Shown: positions 1-13,542 of the stretch, in pieces
Layout: the number at the start of each line of letters is the position of its first letter
Position numbering within the stretch: position 1 is the stretch's first letter
Assembly (NCBI GenBank): GCA_030142905.1
Contig: JASJOG010000058.1
Coordinates: 248,001-312,000, forward strand
From: Heliopora coerulea
Lineage: Eukaryota > Cnidaria > Anthozoa > Scleralcyonacea > Helioporidae
Direction of reading: 5' to 3'
Length of the DNA stretch: 64,000 bases
Program-made: the position numbers and the translations under genes
The notes under the pieces: model-generated
Seen by the model: the letters and a program-made list of their open reading frames with translations, nothing else
What the model was told of the DNA's origin: nothing
Databases searched by the model: none

Positions 1-3000
1 TTTAATTTTAACGTTGAAAACTTAAAATATGCTGCCACATCCTCTTTCCTTCGTTGCTTTTCTATTTGCTCCCCCTTGCCTTCCTTCCTCCGAGTTCCAC
101 TTCCTTTGTCGTCTTGAGTTTATTCTCCACCATTTACCTTGGCTTGTCAACCATCCACTTGGTGACCACGTCCCATTGGGCAGAACATTGCTACCCGATT
201 ACGCCTCACAAAACATTGCTGTCTTGCACATTGACATTGTAAGAGAAAGTAACCTTGGAACCCAGAAATTTCTAGGGAAGTCTACCGTACTTCCGCCCCA
301 CGTTCGTTAGCACCTTCATCATAACTATAAGTTGTTTCATTATTTTGTAACAAAAATATGAGATATTGATATTCGAAAAGCGAAAACACAGTTTCCTTCA
401 CCAGATGTGTGAATCTCCCTTGTCATATGTTGCACAACATCCATCGTGTTTATATTACAGTATAAAAACACCGAAAACTATTCTATATTTCTTTGACAGA
501 TTACAGTAAACCCCCAATCCAAGCCAAGACTCTTACCCTGACTCGAGCACTAACCCTTACTCAAAGTTACACACTCCTAACTTCAAATGCAATCGCAGTT
601 CAACAACTTAGATTACTGATTACCAAACCACCACCTAACAGGTTGAAGTTATTCAGCTTTAACTTTTTGAACAGGTTCAGAAAAACGTTGGACTGAACTG
701 GTTCAAAAGGAATTGAACCGCTTTGGAATTAAACTAGCGGCCAAATTGGAACGGCAAAGAAGTCGACGTGAGTCATTATTTTATCTAACCTCCACAATAA
801 AAGAAGGAAGATTTTGAAGCAGTCAGTCTTAAGGACACAGCTTCAATGAATAAATTTTTAGGACCAGATGTCGGGTGTCGAACGGCTATACCCCCCCTGT
901 ACCACCGCCCTTGGATGACATCCTTAGCACAAAACAAAAATATTCGTCGGAATAATCCTTATGCTTTTTCATTATTTGGATATTAGATGAGTAGAGGTGG
1001 TGTAGTGAATTTTTAGTCGCGTTTTCAAAGTGATGCGGAATCGTATGAGGATAATGATCCAGCCCTAAATGAAACATCTCCCACCAACCTTCCGTCGTGT
1101 TTCTCTAACTCAGACCGAAATTGGAGCTATTTCCACATAGGCATCAAAGGCAGCATTCCCACAGACGACAAATATTTAAATACTTGTGTCACAATGTCCA
1201 ATGTTAACCGCTTATTCGCGTTGCAGTTCTCTTCGATGACGTGTCAAAGAGATTTTCCAGGGTGCTGGAGCCTTCAGTTCATTGATGAAGTAGTCCTCGT
1301 GCACTTGAGTGAACAATATAAGAACACTAAGATGACTTCATTACTGGCTAGGTAATCAATAGATTTATAGAGAGGATGAGCTGTAGGCGAACCAAGTCGA
1401 TGGTGTTCATCTTGATTAAATAGTAACTGCGTGGTGCGTCACTGGCTGACCTCGCGTACCGGACAACTATTGTGCACTTACGTAGTATGGTTTGAAAGAG
1501 AACTTCTTACCATTAAACAAACCTGATGCTTTTAACGAATAGTTGTTGCCAGTGAATTGGAGCTAGGATTTTTCGGTCCGATTGCAAATGGTTTAATACT
1601 CGCGAGCTGTGTAGTAAAGAATCTTTTTACCTGAACCTACATTATTCAGTAACCCAACTCAAATCCTCTGAACACTACAGTTCGGCCTTATACTGTGGAG
1701 TATCTCGGTGGAATATTACATCTGGACCTAGTGGAGGGAGACTGAAACTAGGTAATTGCTCAAACTGGCCAACTTGTGCGAAATTTTTTCGCGTAGTTAT
1801 CCACTTCAGTCAGAACAAATAAAGTTAATAAGTCATTTCTTATTTAGCAATTGCGAAATATTGTGTTTCAACATATCAAATTTGGTCAGTCAATAAACGA
1901 ACCGAGGCGAGATGCTTACAAAAATCCACACCAGTCCAGAACCAAGGAAAACAAGTACTCAAATGGTACTGACCGACCAACTGGGAATTGCCAGGTTAAG
2001 GAGTTTATTTTTGGCGATGATTATCGTTTTTTTTAAATATCCGCGTATGATATATCAGGTCTCTCTGTACACTTCAAATATCATCTAGTTAGGATCTTCG
2101 AGTAGCATCACTCGCGTCTAAAATGGAACGCACTGGAACCAACATAACGTGAGGCGCAGAAGCGGTGCGAACTTTTATTCATTTCAAGTCTTAAAAAACC
2201 CGATTAAGTCTTAGTCTTACAGAACTGTCAACCTTGGCCGTTTCTACAGACGAAGCAGCGTACGGCATTTCCGCCATCCTAAGGCAACTTTAACTGTAAG
2301 ATTAAGAGAGGAGTAATCTCTCATTATCCACAGGAACAAGCAAACAGGGAATTATTTTGAAAGGTTGAAAGCTGGGCATGGCGGAAAATGCATCGAGAAA
2401 AAGCTGAGCCATACTATATATATATATAACGTATGTCTATCGCAGCAAGGTTTCTAGTCATTATTTTGTGTTCATTTTAGCATTTTACCACTCGTGCTAA
2501 ACTTTTCATCTTTCCATTTCGACTGCGAAAGTCGGAAAGGACTGGTCCTCGTGTTTCTTCGACATGTTGTCTCAATCGCTTTTGAAACTGTTTTTCTCAC
2601 CTTATCTTTGAAGATAAGGACTCGATATATGTCACTGTCGTCATTGTTTACTTCCTTCATAAAAAGACTGGACGGACCTTGGCTAATCAGCTGCCACGTT
2701 CGCTTGAGGCTTTGAAGCTTTAGTATTAGCTGGACTTCAATCAGGTCCCGTGTGTCAGTACAAGTGCGTCATGCATGTCTCTCTGAGCGTCCCCCCGACA
2801 AGACCATGTGATGGCTCATTGCTATTTTAATTGTATTTTTGCCTCGGATGCGGTGTAGCGAGTTTGAGTCGGCTCAAGCGAAGCATTTGATTTTAGGGAC
2901 TTGTTTCTCGACATTCGATGTTTCTACTCAACATTGTGCGTCGGGTCGTTTATATTGGGTGAAAAATTCATCACCGAGTGACATCCAGCATGCATTAGAA

Positions 3001-3050
3001 AGAGGAAAGTGAAGGACTTGTTTAAGCGGGTTTTGATTACTCGTCAAAAT
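1..3050. other. Intergenic, no gene recognised
   Basis: Open frames here are short, mostly start at non-ATG codons and show no recognisable motif or splice-site-bounded extension. The sequence is AT-rich with only a short TA run near 2416-2430. I see nothing else in it. Confidence 0.5.
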
Positions 3051-3054
3051 GGTT

Positions 3055-3090
3055 TAAGAGGGGGCGGGGCCATGGCTTAAAATAGCTCAT
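3055..3090 (+). promoter_or_regulatory. Possible core promoter: GC box and TATA-like element
   Basis: A GC box of the GGGGCGGGGC type (3061-3070) is followed at 3078-3085 by a TATA-like TTAAAATA. In a locally AT-rich region this is a distinctive combination. It lies about 260 bp upstream of the ATG of the candidate small gene at 3345. The assignment is inference from spacing; no transcript evidence is available. Confidence 0.3.
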
Positions 3091-3344
3091 CTCGTGTCAA
3101 CACGTCAAATTTATAATTGAAGTAGCGGAAAAGCAACATCTTGGCAGGAGGTAATAAAGACAGCCTAAACATCCACTGTGCAGTTAGAAGGTCGTAAACG
3201 AACACTGAGGAAGCAACTCTTGAAAGAGTGGGTCAGTCTTTCAGCAGACTGAGATAAACGGGCGACTACAGTGTTACTGTTGAACGGAACTTTAGCCAAA
3301 GTGAATTAAGAAAAGCTGTTTGTCGTTAAATACGAAATTTTCAT

Positions 3345-3689
3345 ATGGAAACCCAAGACGAGATGGTGTCAGGAGAGTACGCGTTACAACGAAACCGACG
3401 ATTGTCATCGACAGATGTGGAGAAGGTATTAGAGAAAGGTTCCAAGATGAAGAGGCGGCCATCGGCTGGACTCCTTGCCGAGGTTTTAGGAGACTATGCG
3501 CGGCACGAGGAGCAAACCACGATAAACCGACAACGTTACGAACAAGCTATGCTAAACGTTTTTGGAAGCAAGGCTGTCATCCCACCGCAGTGCGAACACA
3601 CTGGACCAACTCTTCCATTCCCTTCTCTGTGTTCAAGACACCTTTCCAATCCGCACTTTGCCTTCTATATGGGTATCGTTGCGAAATAA
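3345..3689 (+). CDS. Candidate small intronless gene, unknown function (114 aa)
   Basis: A genuine ATG opens a 114-codon frame closed by TAA. The N-terminal 75 residues are charged and helix-like, rich in Glu, Lys, Arg, Leu and Ala, with a stretch reading SAGLLAEVLGDYARHEEQ. The C-terminal 40 residues are Pro/Cys/His-rich. There is no signal peptide, membrane segment or known motif. An overlapping frame of similar length (3320-3715) starts at a non-ATG codon and is less protein-like, so I prefer this one. The GC-box/TATA-like element about 260 bp upstream supports a promoter. I do not recognise the family. It may be a lineage-restricted gene or a chance frame, since this is the longest convincing ATG frame in the first 15 kb. 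Confidence 0.4.
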   Translation: METQDEMVSGEYALQRNRRLSSTDVEKVLEKGSKMKRRPSAGLLAEVLGDYARHEEQTTINRQRYEQAMLNVFGSKAVIPPQCEHTGPTLPFPSLCSRHLSNPHFAFYMGIVAK

Positions 3690-6600
3690 TGCCTGGTAAC
3701 TTGTGGGGGCTGTGAGTCATTCGTGTCGAAGATGTTTGGTATTTACGGTCGGACTGTCGACGGCAATGTGCCAAAAGAAATTGAAAGCCAGATCAACTAG
3801 CGAAATATTTCTGATTTTGAACTGAACGCGTTGCGTTATCCGCAACTTAACTTTATGTGCATGATGTCGATGCATGTTCATGAGAAAATTAAGAAACTTG
3901 ATTACATCTGTGTGTCGTTGTGGGCTTCTCGTAATCCCGACTATGTAAACAGAAGTTTCAGCTTGTTATTCAAGGAGGAAAATGTGAAAATCGAACGTGA
4001 GCGTTTCGTGCGAAGCATCAACGAAACCTTTTTAATTCCTAAAAAAAGGATTCTTGTATATATATAAAACTATTTATATGAAATCTAGATTTAATATATT
4101 GTATAACACGAGGTTAAAACATCGTGAAAATCAGATTGTAAATATCATTCTTGATTATATGTTGACATTGTTAAAGTTTATGAGAAAGCTTCTTTGCTTG
4201 TTCAGTTGTATATTACTATCACCAGAAAGCTTCAACCCGTATGATACGGCCCTGTTCAAATTTAACCGGGTGACTAGACAGTCTATGTCTCTCCTTTGTA
4301 CGAAATTCATTCGATTGCGTAATATGAAAACAGCCGAACGCTAGGCTTCAATTTTGAGACCGTGAACCGTATGTATGTATGAGATCTCGAAACCAAGTCA
4401 TTCCTTATTCTGTAGTGTTGTAAGTGGAAGCTTTGTGATCTGTTTAAATATATCCTGCATAGATAGTTATATACATATGCTGTTATCACTACATGCTTAC
4501 TTCAATGTTTTACAGCAATTCAGAACTAGAGAGTTCTTTATTCCTCTTGGCAAAAACCGTAACTATACATTTTATGGCGGAATATTCTGTAATTGAAGAT
4601 GCGGTCGTACTTTAGCTTAAACCATACTGGTGCGGCTAATATCATTTAGACCATGTGTGGCCTTACGTCCTATATGCTGAAGCGGCTTCTCGAATGCAAT
4701 GACATTCTTTTCGACCGCAAACTTCGAACAGTTATTCTCTGCGGTCATCGAGATTCGTCTGGCGCACTCTACTTGCGACTTGTCATACGACAGTTATTAA
4801 TGAAAGCGTGATTAAAGAGGGAAAGATATCAGCCCTCTGCATATTGCTACTACACGATTTGCTAGATGAAATATCTGTTATAAATAGATCTGTTAGAGCG
4901 GACATCTGGAGGCTTAATGATGGAATTTGCATGACAATAACATCGGAAAGAAAGTGAAAAGAAAACAAGGTGACAAAATATTACTGAAAGTTTATCGAAA
5001 TAGTTCGATTAAATGTCTCGTAAGACATGAACCACGAAACGGCTCTAGACTGTTGTAGGAGAGCCGCATGGGGTAGAAATATATTGGGATCGTTCCTAAA
5101 CGTGCCTGGAAGGCACTTATAGTTCTGATGTACCTCGATAAATATAAACATTTCGTCATTTCTGTATGCTAACCTTACAAAGAGTTTTGAACCGGACAAA
5201 AGATGATTTTGCGGCCGTTGTCGATGAGCTTTCGTTTGTTCCTATAAACGATAAAGTTCCCGTTTGTGGTGATGGATTTTTTCAAGCGATTTTTTCAAGA
5301 CGCAATACGAGCCCTGCCGTATTAATTATGATTTAGATGGAAGTTTCAAGGTGTTTTGTAACAGGAACACTAGCTTTGATCCTTTTAATTCCTTCTTCAT
5401 GGGAGTGAATTTTCAGTATAAGTTTCGTTGAAACGTACTGCTCATCTTCAGGATCAACTGCTTATCCAGTCTGACTCATAGTTACCTAACGATCTTTGAG
5501 GAAAATTATTCATTTATACCTTGAAAAAGAGCAAATGGGATTGATTGAAAAACAAGCATGTCAACGGAAACTTACCGCTGACAGAAAGTTTTTTTTTTCC
5601 AAAACTTACTCGCCTCTAAAACCGCAATGGGAGTTGAAGATGTGATCTGTTGACCAATGAGAAGCTTAAGCCTGAGCAACTGAACATGCGCACTTATGAA
5701 GCCATGCAATTCCACGCGGCAGTTAATCGTTCTGCGAGGCGACACGCGTTTTGTTTGCCAGGCAAAGTTCTATATGTGCTTTTGTGTCGCTGAAACATTT
5801 CACGATTTCGACGAAACACGCATTAGGATGCAATAATTCGTAAACTCCTGATGTGGGTTGGGATATCGGTTTGTTGTGACAACAAGCAAAGAGGAAGAAT
5901 TTTGTAACCAAAGATGGAAAAGATTAATGCAATACCGGCAAGATCAAGTGAAGTGCTAATTTTTAAACTTGATCAGTGACGCTCGGCTCGATTGGTAGCT
6001 TAGTAACATCTAATATAACGTAAAAATATCCGTGGACCTCGGGTATAGCTTTGAATGATTTTGGCTTGCGACACATTTAGCTCCTTGATATGCTTGCCGT
6101 TCGATCAACTCAACAGCGTAAACATATCCTGTTCAAGAAAACAGCAATGCTTAATGCTGCTAGCTTGTTCAGGTGAGTGGCTGCAGTGTCCTCAAAGACA
6201 AAACAAGAGTGGAAACGATACGTTGTCCGAACTGAGGAGCTTGTTAAATATTGCTTCAAAATGACTCACGAATTACAATACACTTTACACTAAATTAACC
6301 GTTGACGGAATTAAATACCATACCTCGTGGCCTATTATTTGGTCACATTTCATATATCATTTGGTTGGTGTTGCCAAGATCTTATAAAACAGTGTACCGG
6401 CTGATTAGTGTGCCGACCTAACACTAAACTTTCATCATCATTGAAAATATATTTATGATTCTGCTGTGGGTGGTGACGTATTCCCTGAATATAAATATTG
6501 TTTTTAGGTCAAATTTTTCCTGATCCATTGTTGGAAAGTACTTGAATGGAGACAAAACAACGTCTCACAGTTCCAAACCTTTAATTTAAAACGTTCCGGC

Positions 6601-8014
6601 CTTCTTTTGTTAATGGTGAAAAATAATTATTAGGACAATTCTAAAAGAGGCTAAGCCACTCTTCTGTACGGCTGTTTTACGCGTCTTTGGCCTATTACTT
6701 ACAAACTTATGTATAATAATGATAATGATAATACGCTTTACACAACCATACGCTCATGACACTCTTAGTATTTCTTAAGCCTACCAAGGTCTATTTTTCG
6801 ACCACACACTCAACTCGGCTCCCATATCCCCTGGATATGGGAGCCACAATATGTACACGCCACACATAACTACATGTCCACACGAGTGTGTGTGTGTCTA
6901 TAGATTACAATGTGTGACTAACATTACAATACATGATCAGTGGTTGGCTTATGATAATATGGATAGAAATAGCCAAATGCGGGCTTCAAACTTTTGTCAG
7001 GATTCGCCAACAAAACGTTATTTCGGCTCGTATTCACGTGACCCTGTCAAGTCCATAGCAAGTGGACCAGCTGTTCTAAGTTTAGCCAAGACAACAGGCG
7101 GGTCAAAATAAATCCAAGTTTGGCACGACCAAGTCAAAACTGTCAAATTTTGGCCAGCAAACTCAGTATGTTCTAAACAAAATTCTTTGGATGTGTTGTT
7201 GAGGACCAAGAAGAGAAGCTTCTTCTGATCCTTTGCCTAGTCATTGCTACCAAACCAAAATATGAACTGTCTGCATATTCTGAGAGTGGGCAAGACATAC
7301 AAGGCGGGGCTGAAAAGGACTTCGTACATAAATTGTAACGTCACGAGAAAAATCTGAAAGTTCTCTTCCTGCCATGAAAAACTAGCTGTACGCCAACGAA
7401 CTTCTTGAAAAAATTCCTCAAATGGTGGGTTAATATAGGGAAAATCAGAAGGCATACGTTTGTGTCAGCCATTTGCTGTCGACCCACATTTTCTGGTTTC
7501 ATTCTTTTGGTCATGGTTTTCCAAGGAACCCCAAGGAAGTTGAAGGAACTTCAGTTTGAATAAACTTATGAAGGACAGACAACATGAAAACAGCCTTCGG
7601 GTTTACTTATTCTGTGGGTGTGATAGTATGTGAGTTAAGTAAGTTAATTTCTTCCTCTGATACTGCCCAAAATGTCTGTTAGGTAATATTGACGATATTG
7701 TTTTAATAGCTTAATAAAAACGTGCCATGAATCCCGATTTCTTTGCGTCAAGGTTGCTGCTTTTCAAGTGGTTTAAGCTCGCTTTTCCTTCTTTGTCTGA
7801 GCTCTATCTTTGTTTTGCCTGCCAAAAAATTTAAGAGTGAACCGGTAGAACTGAAGGTAAAATCATTCCAAAATTTTGAAACGAAAAAGGCAAAGCCTTG
7901 GTTTAGGCAATGGGTTCATACACATAAACTTTTCAAGGGCTTTAGCGTCGTATCCATTCGATGATACGTTTGGGTCTTTGCGATCGCAATGAACTATGTC
8001 CGAACGACCCTGCG

Positions 8015-8235
8015 GACTTCATGGACGTGCGTCAAAATCACTTTCCAAAGACACTCCCAACTCACTCGCTGAGCCAGAACTCGGATTTATCACTGTTACC
8101 GAGTCGCGTGGGTCGTTGCAAAAGGATTTTGAATCACTTCCGTGAAGTCGCTGCGATCTTTGAGCTCGTTTTAAAACGGTTTACCTCGACAGCAATGACG
8201 CCAACCACCATGTGGGCACTAGATATTCGATGGAT
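8015..8235 (+). repeat. Decayed sequence, copy 1 of a diverged pair
   Basis: This segment shares ordered blocks with 10,110-10,310: a block around GTCAAAATCA, then a GTGGGTCGTTG / CAGGGTCGTTG block, then ATGTGGGCACTAGATATT versus ATGTGGACAATCGACATT. Order and spacing are roughly kept. Neither copy has a clean reading frame. They may be relics of a duplicated exon or of a mobile element. The alignment is by eye and may be overstated. Confidence 0.3.
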
Positions 8236-10109
8236 CTAGTTTTCAGGAAGGGAAAGGTGATGCTATATAATCTGCCGGTTTACGTCAGCATTTTGAAAAT
8301 TAACAGCTTATGCATTGCTTCACAGTTTCCGCCCTGTTCTTAGTTCACATTTGAGGTTCATGAATGTTCAGTATGTCCGAATATTCTAATTTAATGATTA
8401 CATCAAAAAGCGCTAGTCTTGATGAAACAAAGTGGTTTTGTTACGGCGAGTGAGAAGAACCAACCTCTGTTTGAAATAAAGAGTTTTTTTTTTAAGATCA
8501 TGCTGTGAATTTTACAGTGTAATTCGTTAGTATTTCATCACAAGATCAATTCTGCCCTAAGTTCATATTCGATTTTAAGACGACGGATACTTTCTGACAT
8601 ATTAACATGATCTCGCGTTGACAGCAGCATCCGACATGATTGTACTTATTCATTAAGTGGAATTTCCTTTTGATAGTTTATAAAAATGAAACAATATTTC
8701 AAGCTTTCTTGATACTTCAAAAGGAAATGGATTCTGGTGTCAGGTTGGAAAGTGGGGAAGACACCACATGCTTTATTAGTGGTTTCCTTTCAGATCTTAA
8801 TATGGTCTTCCTGTCATGGAGATGGTTATTTTTAATTTCACGGTTGATAATAAACAAAGATTTCCTTCTCATCCCTACCTCATAGCTCGTTTTTAGCTAA
8901 AAATAACTCGTGCTGTCTACATCGAACCTAAAGTTAAGAAATTCTTTTAATAGGCAGGAATGATTGGGTTCAAAACGCGAATCGCAACCTAGTGCTGTGA
9001 ACGTGGTCGTGAATTAATATAACAGCTTTTAAAAACACCTTGTTCTAAGTTGAAATGTTTATTAACTTAACATCCGTGACTCTGAAGTGAGTTTTATGAG
9101 CTATAAAGCCACAACAGTGGTGAGTGCTCGACAGAAGTCCTTTATCACATTTTGAAAGCATTCTTTGTTTTCCATACGTAAATTGTTAATGCGTTTTTAA
9201 GTTTTCAAACAAGTTTTAATTATAGAAATTGACGTTCAACTTCAAAAATGACAAAAATGATTTGGTCAAGTACCAATATTGCTGAATTTGGTTCCACTAT
9301 CCTATAGTTCAAGCTACTTTCGGGGGAAATGAGGTGTTCTCTTGCCGTAGTTGTTATGTGCCCAATTCAGTAAATCGAAAATCATAGAACTTTCAATTGC
9401 GGTTCGAGTGCTTGTACAGGATTCAGAACTCTGAACAGGTTTAAAACTGCCTTGAACAGTGTTCTAATCCATTGGTCATTTGCCAGGTTTCGTTCGGCGA
9501 AAACTGTTTTTTTTTAATCCTACTCTTCGGTTAATGTTCTGGGTTTTTTTAATTTTTTTGTTTTGCATCCATTCTTTCGAACTTGTAAGTGAAATAAAAC
9601 TTATGACACCACTGAAAAAAATACACCGCGTAAAGCGTACCATATGTAAAACATATCGTATAACCTATAAAAGGTTAGTCACTGAACAAGGTATATTTTG
9701 AGGACCATGGCATAGCGTTCCAGGTTGTACATCTTGTGACGAAGTTTTGCAAGCGCCATGACGAAGCTCCATTCGAAGCTGTAAGACACGCGAAAGTCGT
9801 CAGTTCCATGAACTTGTTCAACATGATTAGCGAACCACTCTTAATATGAATTGTATGTTTGTTTATTATTGTTAGTCAGCCGGCTACATTGTCAGAGGAT
9901 TTAACTTTTTCTTTTCGCGTCAAGCGGCGAGTTCATCCACAGAAGTATGTTACAAAAGCTAATGGAATCCCAGAAAAAAAAGAAATATTGGAAACGATTA
10001 ATTTATTTAACACAAGTCAAGACACCACATCTTAACCCGAAGCTTTGTTTGTATTACGGCAACTTGAGTTGTTGCGGTAGAAGCAAACTTTTCGGAAACA
10101 TTAACGACG

Positions 10110-10310
10110 GACATGGTCAACTTTAAAGACATGCATCAAAATCATCTTGCAACGATTCTGGGAACTCAGTAACCAAGATACCTCAAGTTCTGTGTCGGTG
10201 ACTGAGTGGCCAGGGTCGTTGATAATGTTCACTTAGTCGCTGGTTGTTCGTGAATAATTTCGCTTCGACCAACGCAACGACACGATCGATATGTGGACAA
10301 TCGACATTAA
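10110..10310 (+). repeat. Decayed sequence, copy 2 of a diverged pair
   Basis: This is the partner of 8,015-8,235. In one frame the end of this copy reads FRFDQRNDTIDMWTIDIKDE and then a stop, which looks like a protein C-terminus. In-frame stops lie just upstream, so it is not intact. The origin is unknown. Confidence 0.3.
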
Positions 10311-12064
10311 AGATGAATAACAGGTTTTTGGAATTTTATCATTTAGGAGTGACTTCTCAATATGAGGCATCGCGTACCGGTTTGTAAGAACACGTTGTCT
10401 GTTAGACAGTACACGATCCAGCTGGATCATTTGGCTAGTCGATGACTTTTAATCCAAGAATAGATTACCTGCTGTTTTCTTTTTGTTTACAATTATTTTG
10501 CTTTTTAAACGTTGGTTTTGTTTCCCTGATAATATACTCGATCACTACCCATCGTAGATTTGCTAGAACAACTTAATATGGGTAAAAACGTCGAGGGTAA
10601 ATCGTGTCCTATTCGATTGTCCTAGTTTGTATTAGAAAAAGATTATATAATTGCCGTAATATTACTGGTGACCTTCACTTTTGATTTGAAATCGTCAAGT
10701 TGCCGGTAAAATTGCGACCAAAATCTTTTGTTTAAACTATCCCTTAAGCTGAACTTCGTTTGGGAGATTTTTTGAGAAAGACCGTAAACCATACTCGTCA
10801 GGTATTTCTTTATTATGTATGACGGTATATACCATGGAGAGGTGTTAAAGTTTTTAAATGTTGCACTCATATAGTGGCGTACCATGCACAGTGTCTTGTA
10901 ACGTTTCAATGGTTATGACAAACATCTTCAGGCAATGTATCAAATTTCTCTAACGTTATGGTCAGTCTGTAAAGAACTAAAGTTATTTCTATTGTTAGTT
11001 TATTTTTAGGACACGTGTGCAGTAAGCGCGAATTGAATCCTTGACAGTGACGTAAATCCGTTTCTAATTTAGTCGTTAGTGTATTTTGAAAAGAGGAATC
11101 TTCCGCGGTAGACAAAGGTTGTTGTTTCCTTTTGAAGTCTAAGTTTAGCTTTCTAGTTATACCACGTGGTAGATGTCATGTTATTGTTTTTCAAGCATTT
11201 AAAGCGATCTAAATTTAGCGCCATTATTCAAGGTAACTGGGGGGAGGGAGGTCAGAGTGGACGGAACAGTTGAAGCAGAGGTTGTAGTTGTGGAAAGTCA
11301 TCATTGATGATCAATGTTTACCATCGTCATCCTTATCATCATAATCATCACTATCATTGTCTTTATTTCTTTACGAAGGGATAAATACACATGATCGGTA
11401 AATTTCGCAAAATCGGTATTATTGCAACGTTTTCAAAACTTGTCAGTCCATTAATTTATTAATTTATGTATTTATTAATTGATAAAGAGAAATGCTAGAA
11501 GATGCACACAGAACAAAACAATAAAGGAAAAAAATAGAGCATAGAAGCTGTTTCATAACAGGTATTTTGACACATGGTTTCAAAGCACGCGAAACCGGCA
11601 ATTTCAAGATGGCTGTCAATCATATATACAGTAAAAGAAATGTTTCTTTCAACGCTCTTGATGTCGACTCACTGTCCTTTGTTTCTTGACAGAACGAAAG
11701 CTCGTACCTGTCTTTGATAATGGGCAAGTAAGTTCTTGCACGACCATGATCATTTCAATCTGGTTTAAGGTCCAGAGTGAAGTCTCGCCAATACGAGGAA
11801 CAGCTTGGTGTAAACATGATTAAGAACATATTTTACTGACGTTTCGTCGTTAGTACTCTATTGTTGAGAGATGTCTCTCTCCGTCAGAATCCTGAACTGG
11901 GTTCTTATTTTCATATTGCTATTTCGCTTTCCTACCGGTAACTATTTTATACCAATATCACGTAAACTAATCAAGAAACTCTGGGGGCGAGTTCGTGGCG
12001 AAACACACCTATAGCACCTATATACACCGATATTATGTAGCCCGCCGCTTTCATAATGATTCTA

Positions 12065-12190
12065 ATGCTTGTGATATCGCCGATTCTGTACACCGATCGC
12101 TCTAATCGGTGAAAATCAATGTGACAGTAGCGGGCACACAACGCCATTTTCGCCGATCTCCGCGATCGGCGTACAAAATCGCCCAACATG
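12065..12190. repeat. Cluster of CCGAT palindromes
   Basis: Several short inverted repeats built on CCGAT/ATCGG occur within about 120 bp: CACCGAT facing ATCGGTG (near 12,092-12,112) and CGCCGAT facing ATCGGCG (near 12,150-12,171), plus isolated GCCGAT copies. This could be the core of a small hairpin transposon or a clustered factor-binding site. Nothing distinguishes the two. Confidence 0.35.
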
Positions 12191-12948
12191 TCGCTGGCTT
12201 TACAAGATGTAGCTTAAGCTAGTACAACGTGAACTATGGTCCTCAGCGACGACCTTTCTTGGCGGACAGTACCGAAGAGCATTTACCAGTAAGGCCGCAG
12301 TTTGTCTAAGTCGTCCTAAATTCTCTCAAAAGTGAATCGCGTTCATCAAGATGATAAATCGGCCTTAATTCTTTCCCATGTAGCAGGATGCGTCCCGTTG
12401 ACGAGTAAACTCGTTTACCGCTAGACAGAGTCGAATGATTAAAAACTGATCATGCCGGTAAAGAGTTGAACGAAGGTAATAATAATAATATGAAAGCATT
12501 AAGGTAACTTCAACTTGGCCATTATTCTGTACACGGCCCAGGCCAGTAGGCAGAGGTTGAATATAGTTCACACGGATTCCTCCTACAAGCCCTCTCTCCA
12601 GGACTTTCAACGTAGTGGAAGTTCCGAAGACAGTTAGACTTAGTGTATTAGACGTCTTCCTGAACCAGTAGATACTTCTTACAAAAGTACTTTCATATTA
12701 TCAAGTACACAAATTAAGAAGTATTCATACGTGCACACCAACCAACGCAAGTACATTTGAAGATGAAAAAAAAACATGCAAATGAATATTTGTTCGCATG
12801 CAACCAGTCACACGCACACAAGCATATATTCATTAACATTTACATGAAAGAAGAGGAATAACGACGTATATTCCTTTTCATAATAAGTTTTTTTGGAGAT
12901 ATATATGATTACAAACTTTATGTCGAGCTGGCTGTTGTTGATTTTCCA

Positions 12949-12951
12949 TAC

Positions 12952-12983
<32 letters not shown>

Positions 12984-12984
12984 G
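12949..12984. repeat. (TA)n microsatellite
   Basis: A slightly interrupted TA dinucleotide run of about 36 bp. Confidence 0.9.
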
Positions 12985-13249
12985 TAAAATATGAAATATA
13001 TCGGAATTTAAAACACGAGGTGATAGCCGAGTGTTTTAGACTCGACAAAGCACGAACTGCGAGGTTTTTAAATGTCTTACGAAATTCACCTCTTAATACG
13101 CTAATTTGTGAACAAAGTTTGGAAATTTATCATTTGTAAGCCGAAAAAATTGAACTTCTTCACATATAAAGGCTCATGTATCTTTATCACATATATAGAT
13201 CCGACACGCTTATGATTTTGTTTTGTCTTTTCCTCATGAAGCTTTAATG

Positions 13250-13253
<4 letters not shown>

Positions 13254-13322
<69 letters not shown>
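13254..13322. repeat. (TA)n(TG)n compound microsatellite
   Basis: A TA run of about 37 bp passes directly into a TG run of about 32 bp, followed by TGTA variants. Alternating purine-pyrimidine tracts like this can adopt Z-DNA. Confidence 0.95.
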
Positions 13323-13323
<1 letters not shown>

Positions 13324-13369
13324 ATGTATGTATGTAAGACATATACCAATAAGACATAAATAAGATAGA

Positions 13370-13372
<3 letters not shown>

Positions 13373-13406
<34 letters not shown>
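13373..13406. repeat. (TA)n microsatellite
   Basis: Uninterrupted TA run of about 34 bp. It is the second of three TA arrays between 13.25 and 13.82 kb. Confidence 0.95.
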
Positions 13407-13407
<1 letters not shown>

Positions 13408-13542
13408 GTTGTAAGACATAAACCAGCCTTCACATGTACCCGTTACAAATAATTAATGTTAGTTGAAACTTAGTCGAATACTATCGCAAATGCTGTATTC
13501 TGATTGGCTACGCTACTGGTCGATAGATAGCGAGTAGCGATA

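Larger units (their letters stand above)
3690..12940. other. Gene-poor intergenic region
   Basis: No gene could be assembled. It contains short simple repeats (AAT/GAT-like triplets near 6715-6735; CAT/ATC triplets about 11300-11360), two mutually similar decayed segments near 8.0 and 10.1 kb (listed separately) and a cluster of GCCGAT-type palindromes near 12.1 kb. The many 60-90-codon frames look random. Confidence 0.5.

Noticed and set aside
3320..3715. 131-codon frame overlapping the candidate small gene
   Set aside because: It begins at a non-ATG codon and overlaps the better ATG frame at 3345-3689. At most one of the two is real.
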